A stretch of 64,000 bases of DNA from Merdiplasma sp905207905. Its GTDB lineage: Bacteria; Bacillota; Clostridia; Lachnospirales; Lachnospiraceae. Made by a program: the position numbers and the translations under genes. Shown in pieces: positions 43,262 to 51,655 of this stretch. Within the stretch, counting starts at the first letter, position 1. Every line of letters begins with the position of its first letter. The notes beneath the pieces were generated by a model that ran no database searches, was not told the DNA's origin, and saw only the letters and a program-made list of their open reading frames with translations. The stretch is from assembly GCA_902475025.1 (NCBI GenBank), contig CABRXX010000005.1, positions 20,067-84,066 on the forward strand. Reading direction: 5' to 3'.

Positions 43262-44074
43262 ATGGATAAAATGGAACAGAAAATTATTTTTCGGGAAATG
43301 CTCAGCGAGATTAAGGAGCTGGCGGATCATAAGGGGGGCCGCCTTACGGTGGCCCAGATTGATGATTTTTTTGCTGACGCAAAACTGACCAGGGAACAGC
43401 TGGAGATGATTTATGAATATCTGGAGAGCCAGAGAATTCAGGTGGAGGGTTGGAAACGGGAGAAAAATCCCAGCCTTTTTAGGGAAAAAGCAACAGAAAC
43501 GGTGGAAGAAGAAATCACACAAGACGAGGCAGAAGAGAGGGAGCAGACTTCTGCCATGGAAGTATATCTGGAGGAATTAGAGAAAATTGTTTCCTTAGAG
43601 CCGGCGGAGGAGCTGGAACTGTTCCGTAAGACTGCGGCAGGGGATCTCCTTTCCAAAAACCGCCTGGCAGAAGCGTATCTTCCGGTCATCTGCGAAATGG
43701 CGGGAGAGTATGAGGGCAGTGAGATATCCAGCGAGGATCTGATACAGGAGGGAAACATGGGACTATTGCTGGCCCTGGAGGAGCTGGAACTCATGGACAG
43801 CCTGGCCGCCAGTCAAGCGCAGCTGCTGAACCGGGTGAACCGTCACATGGAGAAGGTCTTAAGGGAGCAGCAGGAAGAAAAAAATCTGGGAGATGGCATT
43901 GTTAAGAGAGTGAATCATTTAAGTCAGGCGATACACAATCTGGAAGAGGAGCTGGAGCATAAGGTATCTGTAGAGGAGTTGTCAGCTTATCTGGAGATGC
44001 CAATGGAAGAAATCAGGGATATTCTGAAGATGGCTGGAGACGGGCTGGATGTAGAAGGATATGAAAAAGAATAG
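43262..44074 (+). CDS. Sigma-70-like protein lacking promoter-recognition region 4
   Basis: This 270-residue protein resembles the front of a primary sigma factor. Residues about 1-75 look like region 1.1 (EMLSEIKELADHKGGRLTVAQIDDFF). After an acidic linker, residues about 100-185 follow region 1.2-2.2 of RpoD: AMEVYLEELEKIVSLEPAEELELFRKTAAGDLLSKNRLAEAYL and SSEDLIQEGNMGLLLALEEL. The aromatic -10 melting residues of regions 2.3-2.4 are replaced by acidic/Leu-rich sequence. A region 3-like stretch (VNHLSQAIHNLEEELEHKVSVEELSAYLEM) ends the protein; there is no helix-turn-helix of region 4. It may bind core RNA polymerase without recognising promoters. It is co-transcribed with the S41 protease. 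Confidence 0.82.
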   Translation: MDKMEQKIIFREMLSEIKELADHKGGRLTVAQIDDFFADAKLTREQLEMIYEYLESQRIQVEGWKREKNPSLFREKATETVEEEITQDEAEEREQTSAMEVYLEELEKIVSLEPAEELELFRKTAAGDLLSKNRLAEAYLPVICEMAGEYEGSEISSEDLIQEGNMGLLLALEELELMDSLAASQAQLLNRVNRHMEKVLREQQEEKNLGDGIVKRVNHLSQAIHNLEEELEHKVSVEELSAYLEMPMEEIRDILKMAGDGLDVEGYEKE

Positions 44075-44121
44075 AAGGATTTCCAAGACAAAGAGGAGCC
44101 AGCTGGATTTAGAGAGAGTAA

Positions 44122-44240
44122 GGGGATGTTGCAAAATGTGAATTCCGGTGGATTTTCGGTGTGTTTTTCTTCGAAAAGATGTTAGCTTTCGGAGAAAATC
44201 ACACGAAATGGTACCGCCGGAAGTATTTTGCGACATCCCC
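44122..44240 (-). repeat. Repeat family 1, copy B (inverted orientation)
   Basis: GGGGATGTTGCAAAAT at the left and ATTTTGCGACATCCCC at the right bound a 119-bp element. Its reverse complement aligns with copies A (7269) and C (54514), including the internal CTAACATCTTTTCG and ACACACCGAAAATCC parts, so this copy lies in the opposite direction. It lies in the 310-base gap between the sigma-like gene and lepB. Confidence 0.8.
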
Positions 44241-44386
44241 ATTGTTGATCAAGAGCCCTTGTTTTCCTGGTGCACAAAACGATGATGCGCAGCTGTGTGG
44301 GCGGAATATGGAGAATATTTCTATACAACTATATACATATCATAGGTAGAGAAGCCCCTTCCTTTTGGAAGACGATTAAGAAGGAC

Positions 44387-45040
44387 TTAATACAGGGAAC
44401 CGATTTTATTTAACGGCCAGTAGCGGAGGGAAACTTTTCCTAAAAACTGATCTTTATGTACATAACTGTAGGCCATGGCTTCCTCCTCTGTGGAGGCTAA
44501 CCCCTTCGAGATCGCCTTCATAGGCCAGTAGCGGGCATCGCTGGAGTTGTTACGATTGTCTCCCAGCATAAGATAACAGTCCTCAGGCACCTGAAAAGAG
44601 AAGCCGTCATTCATGGTCACCCACTCTTCTTTCAGATAGGGTTCCTCCAGCGGGGTATCGGAACCATTGATATAAATTTTGGAGTCCCGGATCTCCACTG
44701 TCTCACCGGGCAGACCTACGATTCGCTTCACATAGTTGGTGTTCTTGCCAAGAGCCTGGTCGATGGGATATTTGAACACTACAATGTCTCCGCGTTTGGG
44801 ATCGGAAAACAGGTAGGAAAAACGCAGACCCAAAAGCCGGTCACCTGGCTTAATGGTATTTTCCATGGAACCGCTGGGAACTCTGGCGTTGACGATCACA
44901 AAGCGATCCAGGAGAAACGCCAGAACAAGGGCGATGACAATGACTTCTACCCAACTTAAAATTTCTTTCATAAGGGAAGTTTCTTTTTTCTTCTTCTCCG
45001 GCTGTTCTTCGCCGGGAACGGTATTGTTTACATTTGACAT
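44387..45040 (-). CDS. lepB: Type I signal peptidase
   Basis: This 217-residue enzyme cleaves Sec and Tat signal peptides on the outer face of the membrane. It has one N-terminal membrane helix (LSWVEVIVIALVLAFLLDRF) after a lysine-rich tail, the catalytic Ser 58 in RVPSGSMENTIKPGD, the catalytic Lys 105 in NYVKRIVGLPGE, and the late box GDNRNNSSDARYWP. Length is normal for Gram-positive SipS-type enzymes. The start is preceded on the minus strand by AAAGGA. An unexplained gap with repeat B lies downstream. It is not part of the S41-sigma-like operon, which converges on it. Confidence 0.95.
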   Translation of the reverse strand: MSNVNNTVPGEEQPEKKKKETSLMKEILSWVEVIVIALVLAFLLDRFVIVNARVPSGSMENTIKPGDRLLGLRFSYLFSDPKRGDIVVFKYPIDQALGKNTNYVKRIVGLPGETVEIRDSKIYINGSDTPLEEPYLKEEWVTMNDGFSFQVPEDCYLMLGDNRNNSSDARYWPMKAISKGLASTEEEAMAYSYVHKDQFLGKVSLRYWPLNKIGSLY

Positions 45041-45126
45041 AAGATGACAATCCTTTCTGCTGCTGATTTTACAACTGGCTATTAGTATAGCACAATGATA
45101 CGGGGAATGCTATCATTTTTCCGGAT

Positions 45127-46458
45127 TTAAAGGGGGGCTTGGTTCCTTTTTTGTTTTTCTGTTCCGTTTTTCCTGTTCGCAGAGGTTAAGCAGGGAACTT
45201 TTCCAGTTTCTTTTTGAGATTTGAGAGGATTTAGAAAGCTGCCCCGGACAATTGCGTCCTCCCCGAAACGTTTGCGGATGGCATCCATGGCCTGATCCAG
45301 CTTCTGCAGCTTTTCTCTGGATGGTCCGGTGTTTTTTGGCGCCCTGGCATCCTGGGTATCCGGTACGGAAAAATCCAGGTCAAAGAGAGAGAGCTGTACC
45401 GGTGCATGTTCATCTGTCAGTTTGGCGGTGCGGATGCCAAGAAGACGAATGGGCATCCCTTTCCATAGCTCGTCAAACAGCCGGCAGGCAGTCTGGTAAA
45501 GTGTGTTTGTGGAATTTGTGGCAGACAGAAGGGGACACTGGTGGGAGCAGGAGGTAAAGTCGCTGTATTTGATCTCCACGGTGACAGACTGGGCCAGGAG
45601 CTTTTCTTTGCGGAGCCTGGCAGAGACGGTCTCTGAAAGACTGAGGAGTACCTTGCAGGCAGCCTCCCGGTCTGTCACATCGGAGGCCAGAGTGGTGGAG
45701 TTTCCGATATTTTTCACTTCTGCCTTTTCAGAATGGATCACATCGGAGGCCTTTCCGTTGGCATATTCCCATATCTGCCGTCCGTGGCTTTTAAAATGGC
45801 TGCTAAGAAAGTCTGGATCAGATAAGGCCAGATCCCGGATCGTGTGGATCCCCAGCTGATGAAGTTTTGCGGCGCTGGAGCGGCCAACAGTATAGAGCTC
45901 ATTCACTGGCAGAGGCCACATTTTTTCCGGTATTTCCTCCGGATACAGAGTGTGGATGCGATTGGGCTTTTGAAAGTCGCTGGCCATTTTTGCCAAAAGT
46001 CGATTGCTGGAGATGCCGATGTTTACCGTAAAGCCAAGTTGCTGTTCAATCTGCTCCTGAATCTGACGGGCAGCAGCGCATGGAGAAGAAAAGTGATGGG
46101 CAATGGGGGTAAAATCCATAAAGCATTCATCAATAGAAAGCTGCTCCAGATCAGAGGTATAGGTGTGCAGCAGCTCCATCAGTTCTCTGCTCCGCTTCCG
46201 ATATAGGGCATGATCCGGAGGCGCCATCACCAGAAAGGGACATTTTTTCAGAGCCGTGGCCACTGGCTCCCCGGTGCGGATGCCGTAAGCTTTGGCAGGG
46301 GTGGATTTGGCCAATACAACTCCGTGACGGCTTTTTTCATCGCCGCCGATGATGGAAGGGATAGTGCGAAGATCCGGGTGGTCGGGATCTGCCGGCCGTG
46401 CGGCTGCCGTCCAGCTTAAAAAGGCTGAATTGACATCAATATGAAAGATGATTGCCAT
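45127..46458 (-). CDS. dinB: DNA polymerase IV (Y-family)
   Basis: This 443-residue translesion polymerase shows the Y-family signatures: FHIDVNSAFLSW with the first catalytic Asp near the start, and LEQLSIDECFMDF with the catalytic SIDE residues. The palm, fingers and HhH regions are followed by the little-finger domain (KNIGNSTTLASDVTDREAA). The last 60 residues are a basic tail without an obvious beta-clamp motif. The frame is open to 46560, but ATG 46458 follows GGAAGGAG and gives the usual N-terminus. No LexA box is evident upstream. It performs error-prone DNA synthesis past lesions. Confidence 0.92.
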   Translation of the reverse strand: MAIIFHIDVNSAFLSWTAAARPADPDHPDLRTIPSIIGGDEKSRHGVVLAKSTPAKAYGIRTGEPVATALKKCPFLVMAPPDHALYRKRSRELMELLHTYTSDLEQLSIDECFMDFTPIAHHFSSPCAAARQIQEQIEQQLGFTVNIGISSNRLLAKMASDFQKPNRIHTLYPEEIPEKMWPLPVNELYTVGRSSAAKLHQLGIHTIRDLALSDPDFLSSHFKSHGRQIWEYANGKASDVIHSEKAEVKNIGNSTTLASDVTDREAACKVLLSLSETVSARLRKEKLLAQSVTVEIKYSDFTSCSHQCPLLSATNSTNTLYQTACRLFDELWKGMPIRLLGIRTAKLTDEHAPVQLSLFDLDFSVPDTQDARAPKNTGPSREKLQKLDQAMDAIRKRFGEDAIVRGSFLNPLKSQKETGKVPCLTSANRKNGTEKQKRNQAPL

Positions 46459-46549
46459 AAAATTCTTCTCCTTCCAAAAGTTTTTCTTTATTGTAACACG
46501 AAAGAATGGTAAAATAACATTAAAAGTTTCTTTAAATTTGAAACAAGCC

Positions 46550-46578
46550 TTGTATTTCAACAGGGGCTATGGTATTAT
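46550..46578 (+). promoter_or_regulatory. Promoter of the first SH3 lipoprotein gene
   Basis: TTGTAT, a 17-base spacer and TATTAT lie about 85 bases before the start codon at 46664. Confidence 0.55.
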
Positions 46579-46663
46579 GTTACATATATGTTAAATCTTA
46601 ATGAAATATATGTAATTAATCAGCGCCGCCCAGAGCGGATAGATGAAAACGGAGGATGCTATT

Positions 46664-47416
46664 ATGAAAAATAGGAACAGACTTTTAATTTTATCCCTTA
46701 CCATGGCAGCAGTATTATCATTGACTGGCTGCGGTGACCGCCTGAATAAGGAGACGGAGACCGAGAGTGAGACGGTGGTGGGGACAGAGGCGCCTACCGA
46801 GACGGAGACTGAAACGGAGACGGAGACCGAGACAGAGACCGAAACGGAGACGGAGACGGAATCAGAGACCCAGCCGAAGGATCTTACGGCGGAGGAAGAA
46901 TTGGAGCGTGAGACAGAGCTGAAGGGAAACAGGACTCTGTACGCAAAAGACAATTTGAATGTGAGAAGCGAACCTGACGCAGAGGATGACGGCAATATCA
47001 TCAGCAGTTATGACCAAGGGCAGGAAGTGATCGTCACTGCTGAGACGGCCAACTGGTACAAGGTTCAGAAAGATGACTACAGCGGCTATGTGCGCAAGGA
47101 CGGACTTTCAGAGACTGCAGTGGAGCCTAAGTCACCGGAAGAGATACAGCAGCTGATGGAAGAGCAGGGGCAGACCTCGGTCAATACCGGAAGCTCCGCA
47201 GTGGATTTGGAGTATGATGTCCGCACCTATGCGGAGAGTTTTCCGATTATTTTGTCTGCAGATGCCAATGTGCGTTCGGTACCGGGGCAGGATGGAGAGA
47301 TTGTGACGACCATTAGCAGCGGTACCCATGTGACAGCGTTGGGAGAGACAGATCGCTGGTATAAAGTAGAGTACGAGGGAGCAGTAGGGTTTGTGAATAA
47401 AAATCTGGTTGAATAG
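46664..47416 (+). CDS. SH3-domain lipoprotein with Thr/Glu spacer
   Basis: This is a 250-residue surface lipoprotein. The signal peptide has a lipobox (LSLTGC), so Cys is expected to be lipidated. A TE/ET-rich spacer of about 40 residues follows, encoded by a near-hexanucleotide repeat (about 46798-46872). Two bacterial SH3 (SH3_3) domains follow: ADDNLNVRSEP.. type in residues about 90-145 (LYAKDNLNVRSEPDAEDDG to VRKDGLSE) and about 190-250 (SADANVRSVPGQDGE to FVNKNL). Such domains bind cell-wall peptides. ATG 46664 follows GGAGGATGCTATT, after the earlier in-frame ATG at 46643. It is related to the 48719 lipoprotein in plan and spacer. Confidence 0.85.
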   Translation: MKNRNRLLILSLTMAAVLSLTGCGDRLNKETETESETVVGTEAPTETETETETETETETETETETESETQPKDLTAEEELERETELKGNRTLYAKDNLNVRSEPDAEDDGNIISSYDQGQEVIVTAETANWYKVQKDDYSGYVRKDGLSETAVEPKSPEEIQQLMEEQGQTSVNTGSSAVDLEYDVRTYAESFPIILSADANVRSVPGQDGEIVTTISSGTHVTALGETDRWYKVEYEGAVGFVNKNLVE

Positions 47417-47429
47417 GGAGTAAAGACAG

Positions 47430-47510
47430 CTGCCGCAGTCATTCCGGCTGAGTGCCTTTTATTGGGAAGTTTCCAAGAGAGTGCAGCCAGGGATCACTGC
47501 GGCAGTTTTT
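47430..47510 (+). terminator. Large hairpin terminator after the SH3 lipoprotein gene
   Basis: CTGCCGCAGT (47430-47439) pairs exactly with ACTGCGGCAG (47496-47505), followed by TTTTT. Within the large loop GGCTG and CAGCC can pair too. It lies just before repeat family 2 copy 2. Confidence 0.6.
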
Positions 47511-47511
47511 G

Positions 47512-47614
47512 TTGTTTCATAGGAAATTCCTTCCTACTGAAACAAAAATGCTTGGCAGGATCGCACTGCGGCGGACAGGGAAGATATCGCTGAAGCGACC
47601 CGCCGCAGGCGGAG
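47512..47614 (+). repeat. Repeat family 2, copy 2
   Basis: It matches 21529-21630 in the same orientation, from TTGTTTCATAGGAAATTCC through GGCAGGATCGCACTG to CGACCCGCCGCAGGCGGAG, with one changed pair in the hairpin. It runs straight into the hairpin at 47613. Confidence 0.75.
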
Positions 47615-47638
47615 AAGTCTGCTCGCAGACTTCTTTTT
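47613..47638 (+). terminator. Hairpin with T-run after repeat family 2
   Basis: GAAGTCTGC and GCAGACTTC pair around TC, followed by TTTTTT, which makes a canonical terminator at the end of the repeat. Confidence 0.7.
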
Positions 47639-47702
47639 TGCATGGGCTGCGCAAAAAAGGAACCGTTTAAAATTTAACAGCTGGAAAAGAGGTTTTTTGG
47701 AT

Positions 47703-48572
47703 ATGTTCGGAGAGTGTCATGGACATATATTCATGAATGGAGAGAATTATCGTCAGGCAGTGGCCCTTCATGAGGCGGGAGTGAATTGTGCGGATGTGAG
47801 GAAAAAGCTGGAAGAATATCGGCGTTGTGGAGTTTCGTTTTACCGGGACGGAGGAGATAACCTGGGAGTGTCCAGGTATGCGAAGCAAATCGCCTGGGAA
47901 TACGGAATTGATTACCGAACCCCCCTGTTTGCCATCCATAAAAATGGACATTATGGGAAAATTGTAGGCAGAGGTTTTGATACTATGAAAGAGTATCACG
48001 ATCTGGTGCTGGAGGTGAAGGAAGGCCAGGGAGATTTTATCAAGGTAATGTTTTCCGGGATCCTGGATTTTGCCACAGATGGTCATGTGACAGGAACGGC
48101 TCTTCTGGATGAAGAGATACGGGAGATGATCCATATTGCTCATGAGGAGGGGTTTGCAGTGATGGCTCATGTAAACGGTTCCCAGGCAATACTTTCTGCG
48201 CTGGAAGGCGGAGTGGATTCGGTGGAGCATGGGAATTTTATGGACGAGAACTGTATTCAGGCACTGGCAGAGAGTGATGCAGTGTGGGTTCCCACCCTGG
48301 TGACGATCACCAATCTTCTTGGCAGCGGACGCTTTCAGGATGAAGTGATTCGGGAATTGGCCGGTCGGCAGCAGAGCCGGATACGACGGGCTGTGGAGCT
48401 TGGAGCAGTAGTTGCCCTTGGCAGTGACGCTGGCGCGTTTCGGGTGTTTCACGGTCAGGGTATCCAGGATGAGCATCAGGAATTTTTAAAGATTTTTGGG
48501 GATACGCCGGAGCTTGCCAGATGTCTTTGGACAGGAGAGAAGAAGATTCAGGCAAAATTTTCCAGAAAGTAG
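47703..48572 (+). CDS. Amidohydrolase family protein
   Basis: This protein of about 289 residues resembles the TIM-barrel amidohydrolases related to imidazolonepropionase and prolidase-type enzymes. MFGECHGHIFMNG holds the HxH metal pair. Next come YRTPLFAIHKNGHYGKIVG, GDFIKVMFSGILDF with the bridging Lys, HIAHEEGFAVMAHVNGSQAIL and VDSVEHGNFMD with metal histidines, and VALGSDAG with the catalytic Asp. The usual N-terminal beta-sandwich and C-terminal completion are short or absent, so the protein is smaller than typical (about 400). The start could be TTG 47697 or ATG 47703; spacing to AGAGG fits either. The substrate is unknown. Confidence 0.82.
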   Translation: MFGECHGHIFMNGENYRQAVALHEAGVNCADVRKKLEEYRRCGVSFYRDGGDNLGVSRYAKQIAWEYGIDYRTPLFAIHKNGHYGKIVGRGFDTMKEYHDLVLEVKEGQGDFIKVMFSGILDFATDGHVTGTALLDEEIREMIHIAHEEGFAVMAHVNGSQAILSALEGGVDSVEHGNFMDENCIQALAESDAVWVPTLVTITNLLGSGRFQDEVIRELAGRQQSRIRRAVELGAVVALGSDAGAFRVFHGQGIQDEHQEFLKIFGDTPELARCLWTGEKKIQAKFSRK

Positions 48573-48616
48573 GGAAATATAAAAATTTTACATTTTCTTT
48601 AATTCTTGACTAAAAA

Positions 48617-48648
48617 CTTGCGTGAAAAGCCATAGAGTGTTATTATAA
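48617..48648 (+). promoter_or_regulatory. Possible promoter of the second SH3 lipoprotein gene
   Basis: TTGCGT followed after about 17 bases by TATTATAA lies about 70 bases before the start at 48719. A TTGACT further upstream could be an alternative -35. Confidence 0.4.
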
Positions 48649-48718
48649 GCTGATAGTCCTATTTCATTTAGGATGAAAAGAAATAAGGGTTTATTTGTTG
48701 ATAATGGAGGGGAATAAA

Positions 48719-50326
48719 GTGAAAAACAGAAGAAAACAGCTTATTATCAGTTTGGCGGCTGTGTCCGTTCTGTCACTTGCATTAACAGGATGCGGAAAAA
48801 GAAAGAGCGATGTGATTACACCGGAGACGGAGAGTGAGACTCAGGCTGTTACAGAGACAGAGGCTCTTACAGAGAAGCTTACAGAGACAGAGAGCGAGAC
48901 ACAGAAGCTCATTAAATCAGTGGATTATACTTCAAAGGACGGCACCATCAAGATTACTTTGCCGGATAATACCTGGAAAGTGACGCAGGATGCAGACGAG
49001 ATGCGGGTATTTTCTTCCGGAAACGCAGCCATGATCAATATTACACATGCCAGCACAGAGGCAGCTTTGCAGAATCTTTCGGTTATGACCACAGAAGAGA
49101 AACTGAAGGAATCTTTGACGAAACAGTATTCTGATGCCAAAGCTTTTGAGGTACAGAGCTTTGAAAATAATGTGATCAATGGGGTGAATACTTACCGCTA
49201 TGTGGTAAAATATAACGCTACAGCCAGAATGTGGGCTTATGCTGTGACCTACGGAATTGTGGCTGCGGATCAGGCTTATGTGATTACCGGAACGGTTACA
49301 GATGAGAATCAGACACTGCTCACAGCAGTAGAGACCTCAGTGGACAGTTTCCGGGTATTAAAGGATGAGACGCTGAAGACAGTCACCACGAACATGATTT
49401 CCGGAACTACTCAGACCAGTTCAGAGAGCAATGCAGGAGCGGCTGATTCCAGCAGTGCAGAGTTGGGCACACTGACAGATTATGGCTATGATGCCAGTCT
49501 TTACAGCAATGATGCAGTGAATGTTCGTTTGGCTCCCGGCACAGATGCGGATGTATTGGCTACGCTTAATAAGGGAGACAAGGTGACCGTAGTCGGGGAG
49601 ACCAGCGGCTGGTTTAAGGTAATGATTAATGGAAATGTAGGTTATGTGAGAAAGGATTTTCTGGTGTATGATGCTCCCGCAGACACGGAACAGACCGAAA
49701 CTACAGAGCAGAATAATACCGGGGAGAGTGCAGCGGAGTTAAGTACCATTACAGATTATGGTCAGTCTACTACCCTTTATGCATCTGATACAGTAAACAT
49801 TCGGGTACAGCCGGGTACTGACAGCGCGGTGGTAGGAAGTGTTAATAAAGGTTCTTCTGTTACAGTGCTGGGAGAATCTGCCAACTGGTTTAAAGTGTCC
49901 GTGGGAGGAGGCATTGGTTACATTTCCAAGTCTTTCTTAACCTCTGACAGCTCAGTTTCTAACAATAATGGAAACAACGGCGGGACAGCAGGCAACAATG
50001 GAGATAACAACAGCGGAACCGGCGGGAATAACAACAGCGGAACCGGCGGGAATAACAATGGCGGCACTGGTGGGAATACGGGAGGAAATAACGGAGGATC
50101 TACAGGAGAAGGCACACAGACCATCTCAGGAACCATCATCAGTTCCGGTATGGATTACCTCACGATCCAGGGAGACGATGGCGCTACCTACAACGTATAT
50201 TACGGGGAAGCAAACGCAAACTCGGTGGACGGTCTGTATGACGGCGTGTATGTAGGAATCACGGTAGATAATTCTCAGACTGCTTCAGACGGCACTCTCT
50301 ATGCCACAAACGTGCAGGGATACTAA
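48719..50326 (+). CDS. SH3-domain lipoprotein with Asn/Gly-rich linker
   Basis: This 535-residue lipoprotein has a signal peptide with lipobox LALTGC and a short Thr/Glu spacer (residues about 30-60). A PsbP-like or lipoprotein domain follows at about 65-220 (VDYTSKDGTIKITLPDNTWKV, YVVKYNATARMWAYAVTYG). Two SH3_3 domains come next (about 260-320 with NDAVNVRLAPGTDADV and 345-405 with SDTVNIRVQPGTDSAV). An Asn/Gly/Thr low-complexity linker covers about 415-465, and a C-terminal beta domain follows (TISGTIISSGMDYLTIQGDDG). The start is GTG 48719 after GGAGGGG. The wall-binding domains and spacer suggest an extracellular sensor or wall-remodelling factor. Confidence 0.85.
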   Translation: MKNRRKQLIISLAAVSVLSLALTGCGKRKSDVITPETESETQAVTETEALTEKLTETESETQKLIKSVDYTSKDGTIKITLPDNTWKVTQDADEMRVFSSGNAAMINITHASTEAALQNLSVMTTEEKLKESLTKQYSDAKAFEVQSFENNVINGVNTYRYVVKYNATARMWAYAVTYGIVAADQAYVITGTVTDENQTLLTAVETSVDSFRVLKDETLKTVTTNMISGTTQTSSESNAGAADSSSAELGTLTDYGYDASLYSNDAVNVRLAPGTDADVLATLNKGDKVTVVGETSGWFKVMINGNVGYVRKDFLVYDAPADTEQTETTEQNNTGESAAELSTITDYGQSTTLYASDTVNIRVQPGTDSAVVGSVNKGSSVTVLGESANWFKVSVGGGIGYISKSFLTSDSSVSNNNGNNGGTAGNNGDNNSGTGGNNNSGTGGNNNGGTGGNTGGNNGGSTGEGTQTISGTIISSGMDYLTIQGDDGATYNVYYGEANANSVDGLYDGVYVGITVDNSQTASDGTLYATNVQGY

Positions 50327-50347
50327 ATTAAAACAGGAACTATTTTT

Positions 50348-50394
50348 AGCCTCTTTCATATACTGACAGCAGTATATTGAAGGAGGCTGTTTTT
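50348..50394 (+). terminator. Terminator hairpin containing the next gene's ribosome-binding site
   Basis: AGCCTCTTTCATATACT pairs with AGTATATTGAAGGAGGCT (some G-U pairs) around a short loop, followed by GTTTTT and immediately by ATG 50395. The right arm contains GGAGG, the ribosome-binding site of the next gene. It would end transcription of the SH3 lipoprotein gene or hide the site in read-through RNA. Confidence 0.75.
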
Positions 50395-51405
50395 ATGAAA
50401 AAGAGAGGAATCGCATTATTTTTAGCTGTCATTATGGCAGCGGCACCTCTGTCTGCTGAGGCAGGGACAGAGGCGAAAAAGGAGGAGGGAGCTCTTACCA
50501 GGCTGACACTCAATGAGGTGGCTCATTCTATTTTTTATGCTCCCCAGTATGTAGCTATAGAAAAGGGATATTTTGAGGAACAGGGTATTGATCTGGATCT
50601 GGTCTGTGGTTTCGGTGCTGATAAGGTGATGACGGCAGTGCTTACCGGAGAAGCAGATATTGGGTTTATGGGATCTGAGGCTTCCATTTATACCTACATC
50701 CAGGGGGCTTCCGATTATCCGGTAAATTTTGCACAGCTTACCCAGCGGGCAGGCAATTTTCTTATCGGACGAGAAAAGCAGGAAGATTTCCAGTGGACCG
50801 ATCTAAAGGGAGCGGAAGTACTGGGAGGACGGAAAGGCGGTATGCCGCAGATGGTATTTGAATATATTCTCCGGCAGAACGGCCTGGATCCGGCCAAAGA
50901 TCTGAACATTAACCAGAGCATTGACTTTGGTTCTACTGCAGCGGCCTTTACCAGTGGGCAGGGGGAGTATAGTGTAGAGTTTGAACCTTCCGCCACGCTG
51001 CTGGAACAGCAGGGCACTGGTTATGTAATCGCCTCCCTTGGCGTGGATTCTGGCTATGTTCCCTATACTGCTTACTGTGCCAAGTCAGATTTTATGGAAG
51101 AAAAACCGGAGCTGATCCAGGGCTTTACCAATGCGGTGCAAAAAGGGCTGGATTTTGTAAACAGTCATTCGCCGGAGGAGATTGCACAGGTCATTGCTCC
51201 TCAGTTTACAGAAACCGACCTGGAGACGATTACCAGGATTGTAGAGCGTTATCAGCAGCAGGATACCTGGAAGGAAGATTTGGTGTTTGAAAAAGACAGT
51301 TTTGAATTGCTGCAGGATATTTTGGAGAGCGCAGGGGAATTGCCTGAAAGAGCGGTATATGGAGATCTGGTGGCAGTAGAATTTGCAGAAGAAGCAGTGA
51401 AGTAG
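50395..51405 (+). CDS. Orphan ABC transporter substrate-binding protein (NMT1/SsuA-like)
   Basis: This is a 336-residue secreted protein. The signal peptide (MKKRGIALFLAVIMAAAPLSAEA) has no lipobox cysteine. The mature part matches the NMT1/ThiY/SsuA fold: HSIFYAPQYVAIEKGYFEEQGIDLDLV, ADKVMTAVLTGEADIGFMGSEASI, LKGAEVLGGRKGGMPQMVFEYIL and the late NAVQKGLDFVNSHSPEEIAQVIA. Proteins of this type bind aromatic precursors, sulfonates or related compounds. No permease or ATPase gene is adjacent, so it must use partners elsewhere or serve another role. Its ribosome-binding site lies in the terminator hairpin described above. Confidence 0.88.
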   Translation: MKKRGIALFLAVIMAAAPLSAEAGTEAKKEEGALTRLTLNEVAHSIFYAPQYVAIEKGYFEEQGIDLDLVCGFGADKVMTAVLTGEADIGFMGSEASIYTYIQGASDYPVNFAQLTQRAGNFLIGREKQEDFQWTDLKGAEVLGGRKGGMPQMVFEYILRQNGLDPAKDLNINQSIDFGSTAAAFTSGQGEYSVEFEPSATLLEQQGTGYVIASLGVDSGYVPYTAYCAKSDFMEEKPELIQGFTNAVQKGLDFVNSHSPEEIAQVIAPQFTETDLETITRIVERYQQQDTWKEDLVFEKDSFELLQDILESAGELPERAVYGDLVAVEFAEEAVK

Positions 51406-51593
51406 TGCTGAGGAGCCTGCTGTATTCCAATTGCCTGTGGCTTTATCGGTATTTGTATACAGAGGACAGTAGTCTCCTATGTATGCGGATGCAATGGTGG
51501 TTCTGTAAATAAAAAGCTGGAGAGCAGAGAATATGGCAGGTTCCTTTTATATCTAAATTTTTTAGAAAATATAAGAAAAAAATAAGAAGTAGA

Positions 51594-51622
51594 TTGAAAA
51601 TTAAAACAAAAAGAAGTATACT
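51594..51622 (+). promoter_or_regulatory. Promoter of the 5'-nucleotidase lipoprotein gene
   Basis: TTGAAA, a 17-base spacer and TATACT lie about 30 bases before the start at 51656. Confidence 0.8.
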
Positions 51623-51655
51623 GGCTTTATCAAATGAAAAGGGAGGGTATTGCCA

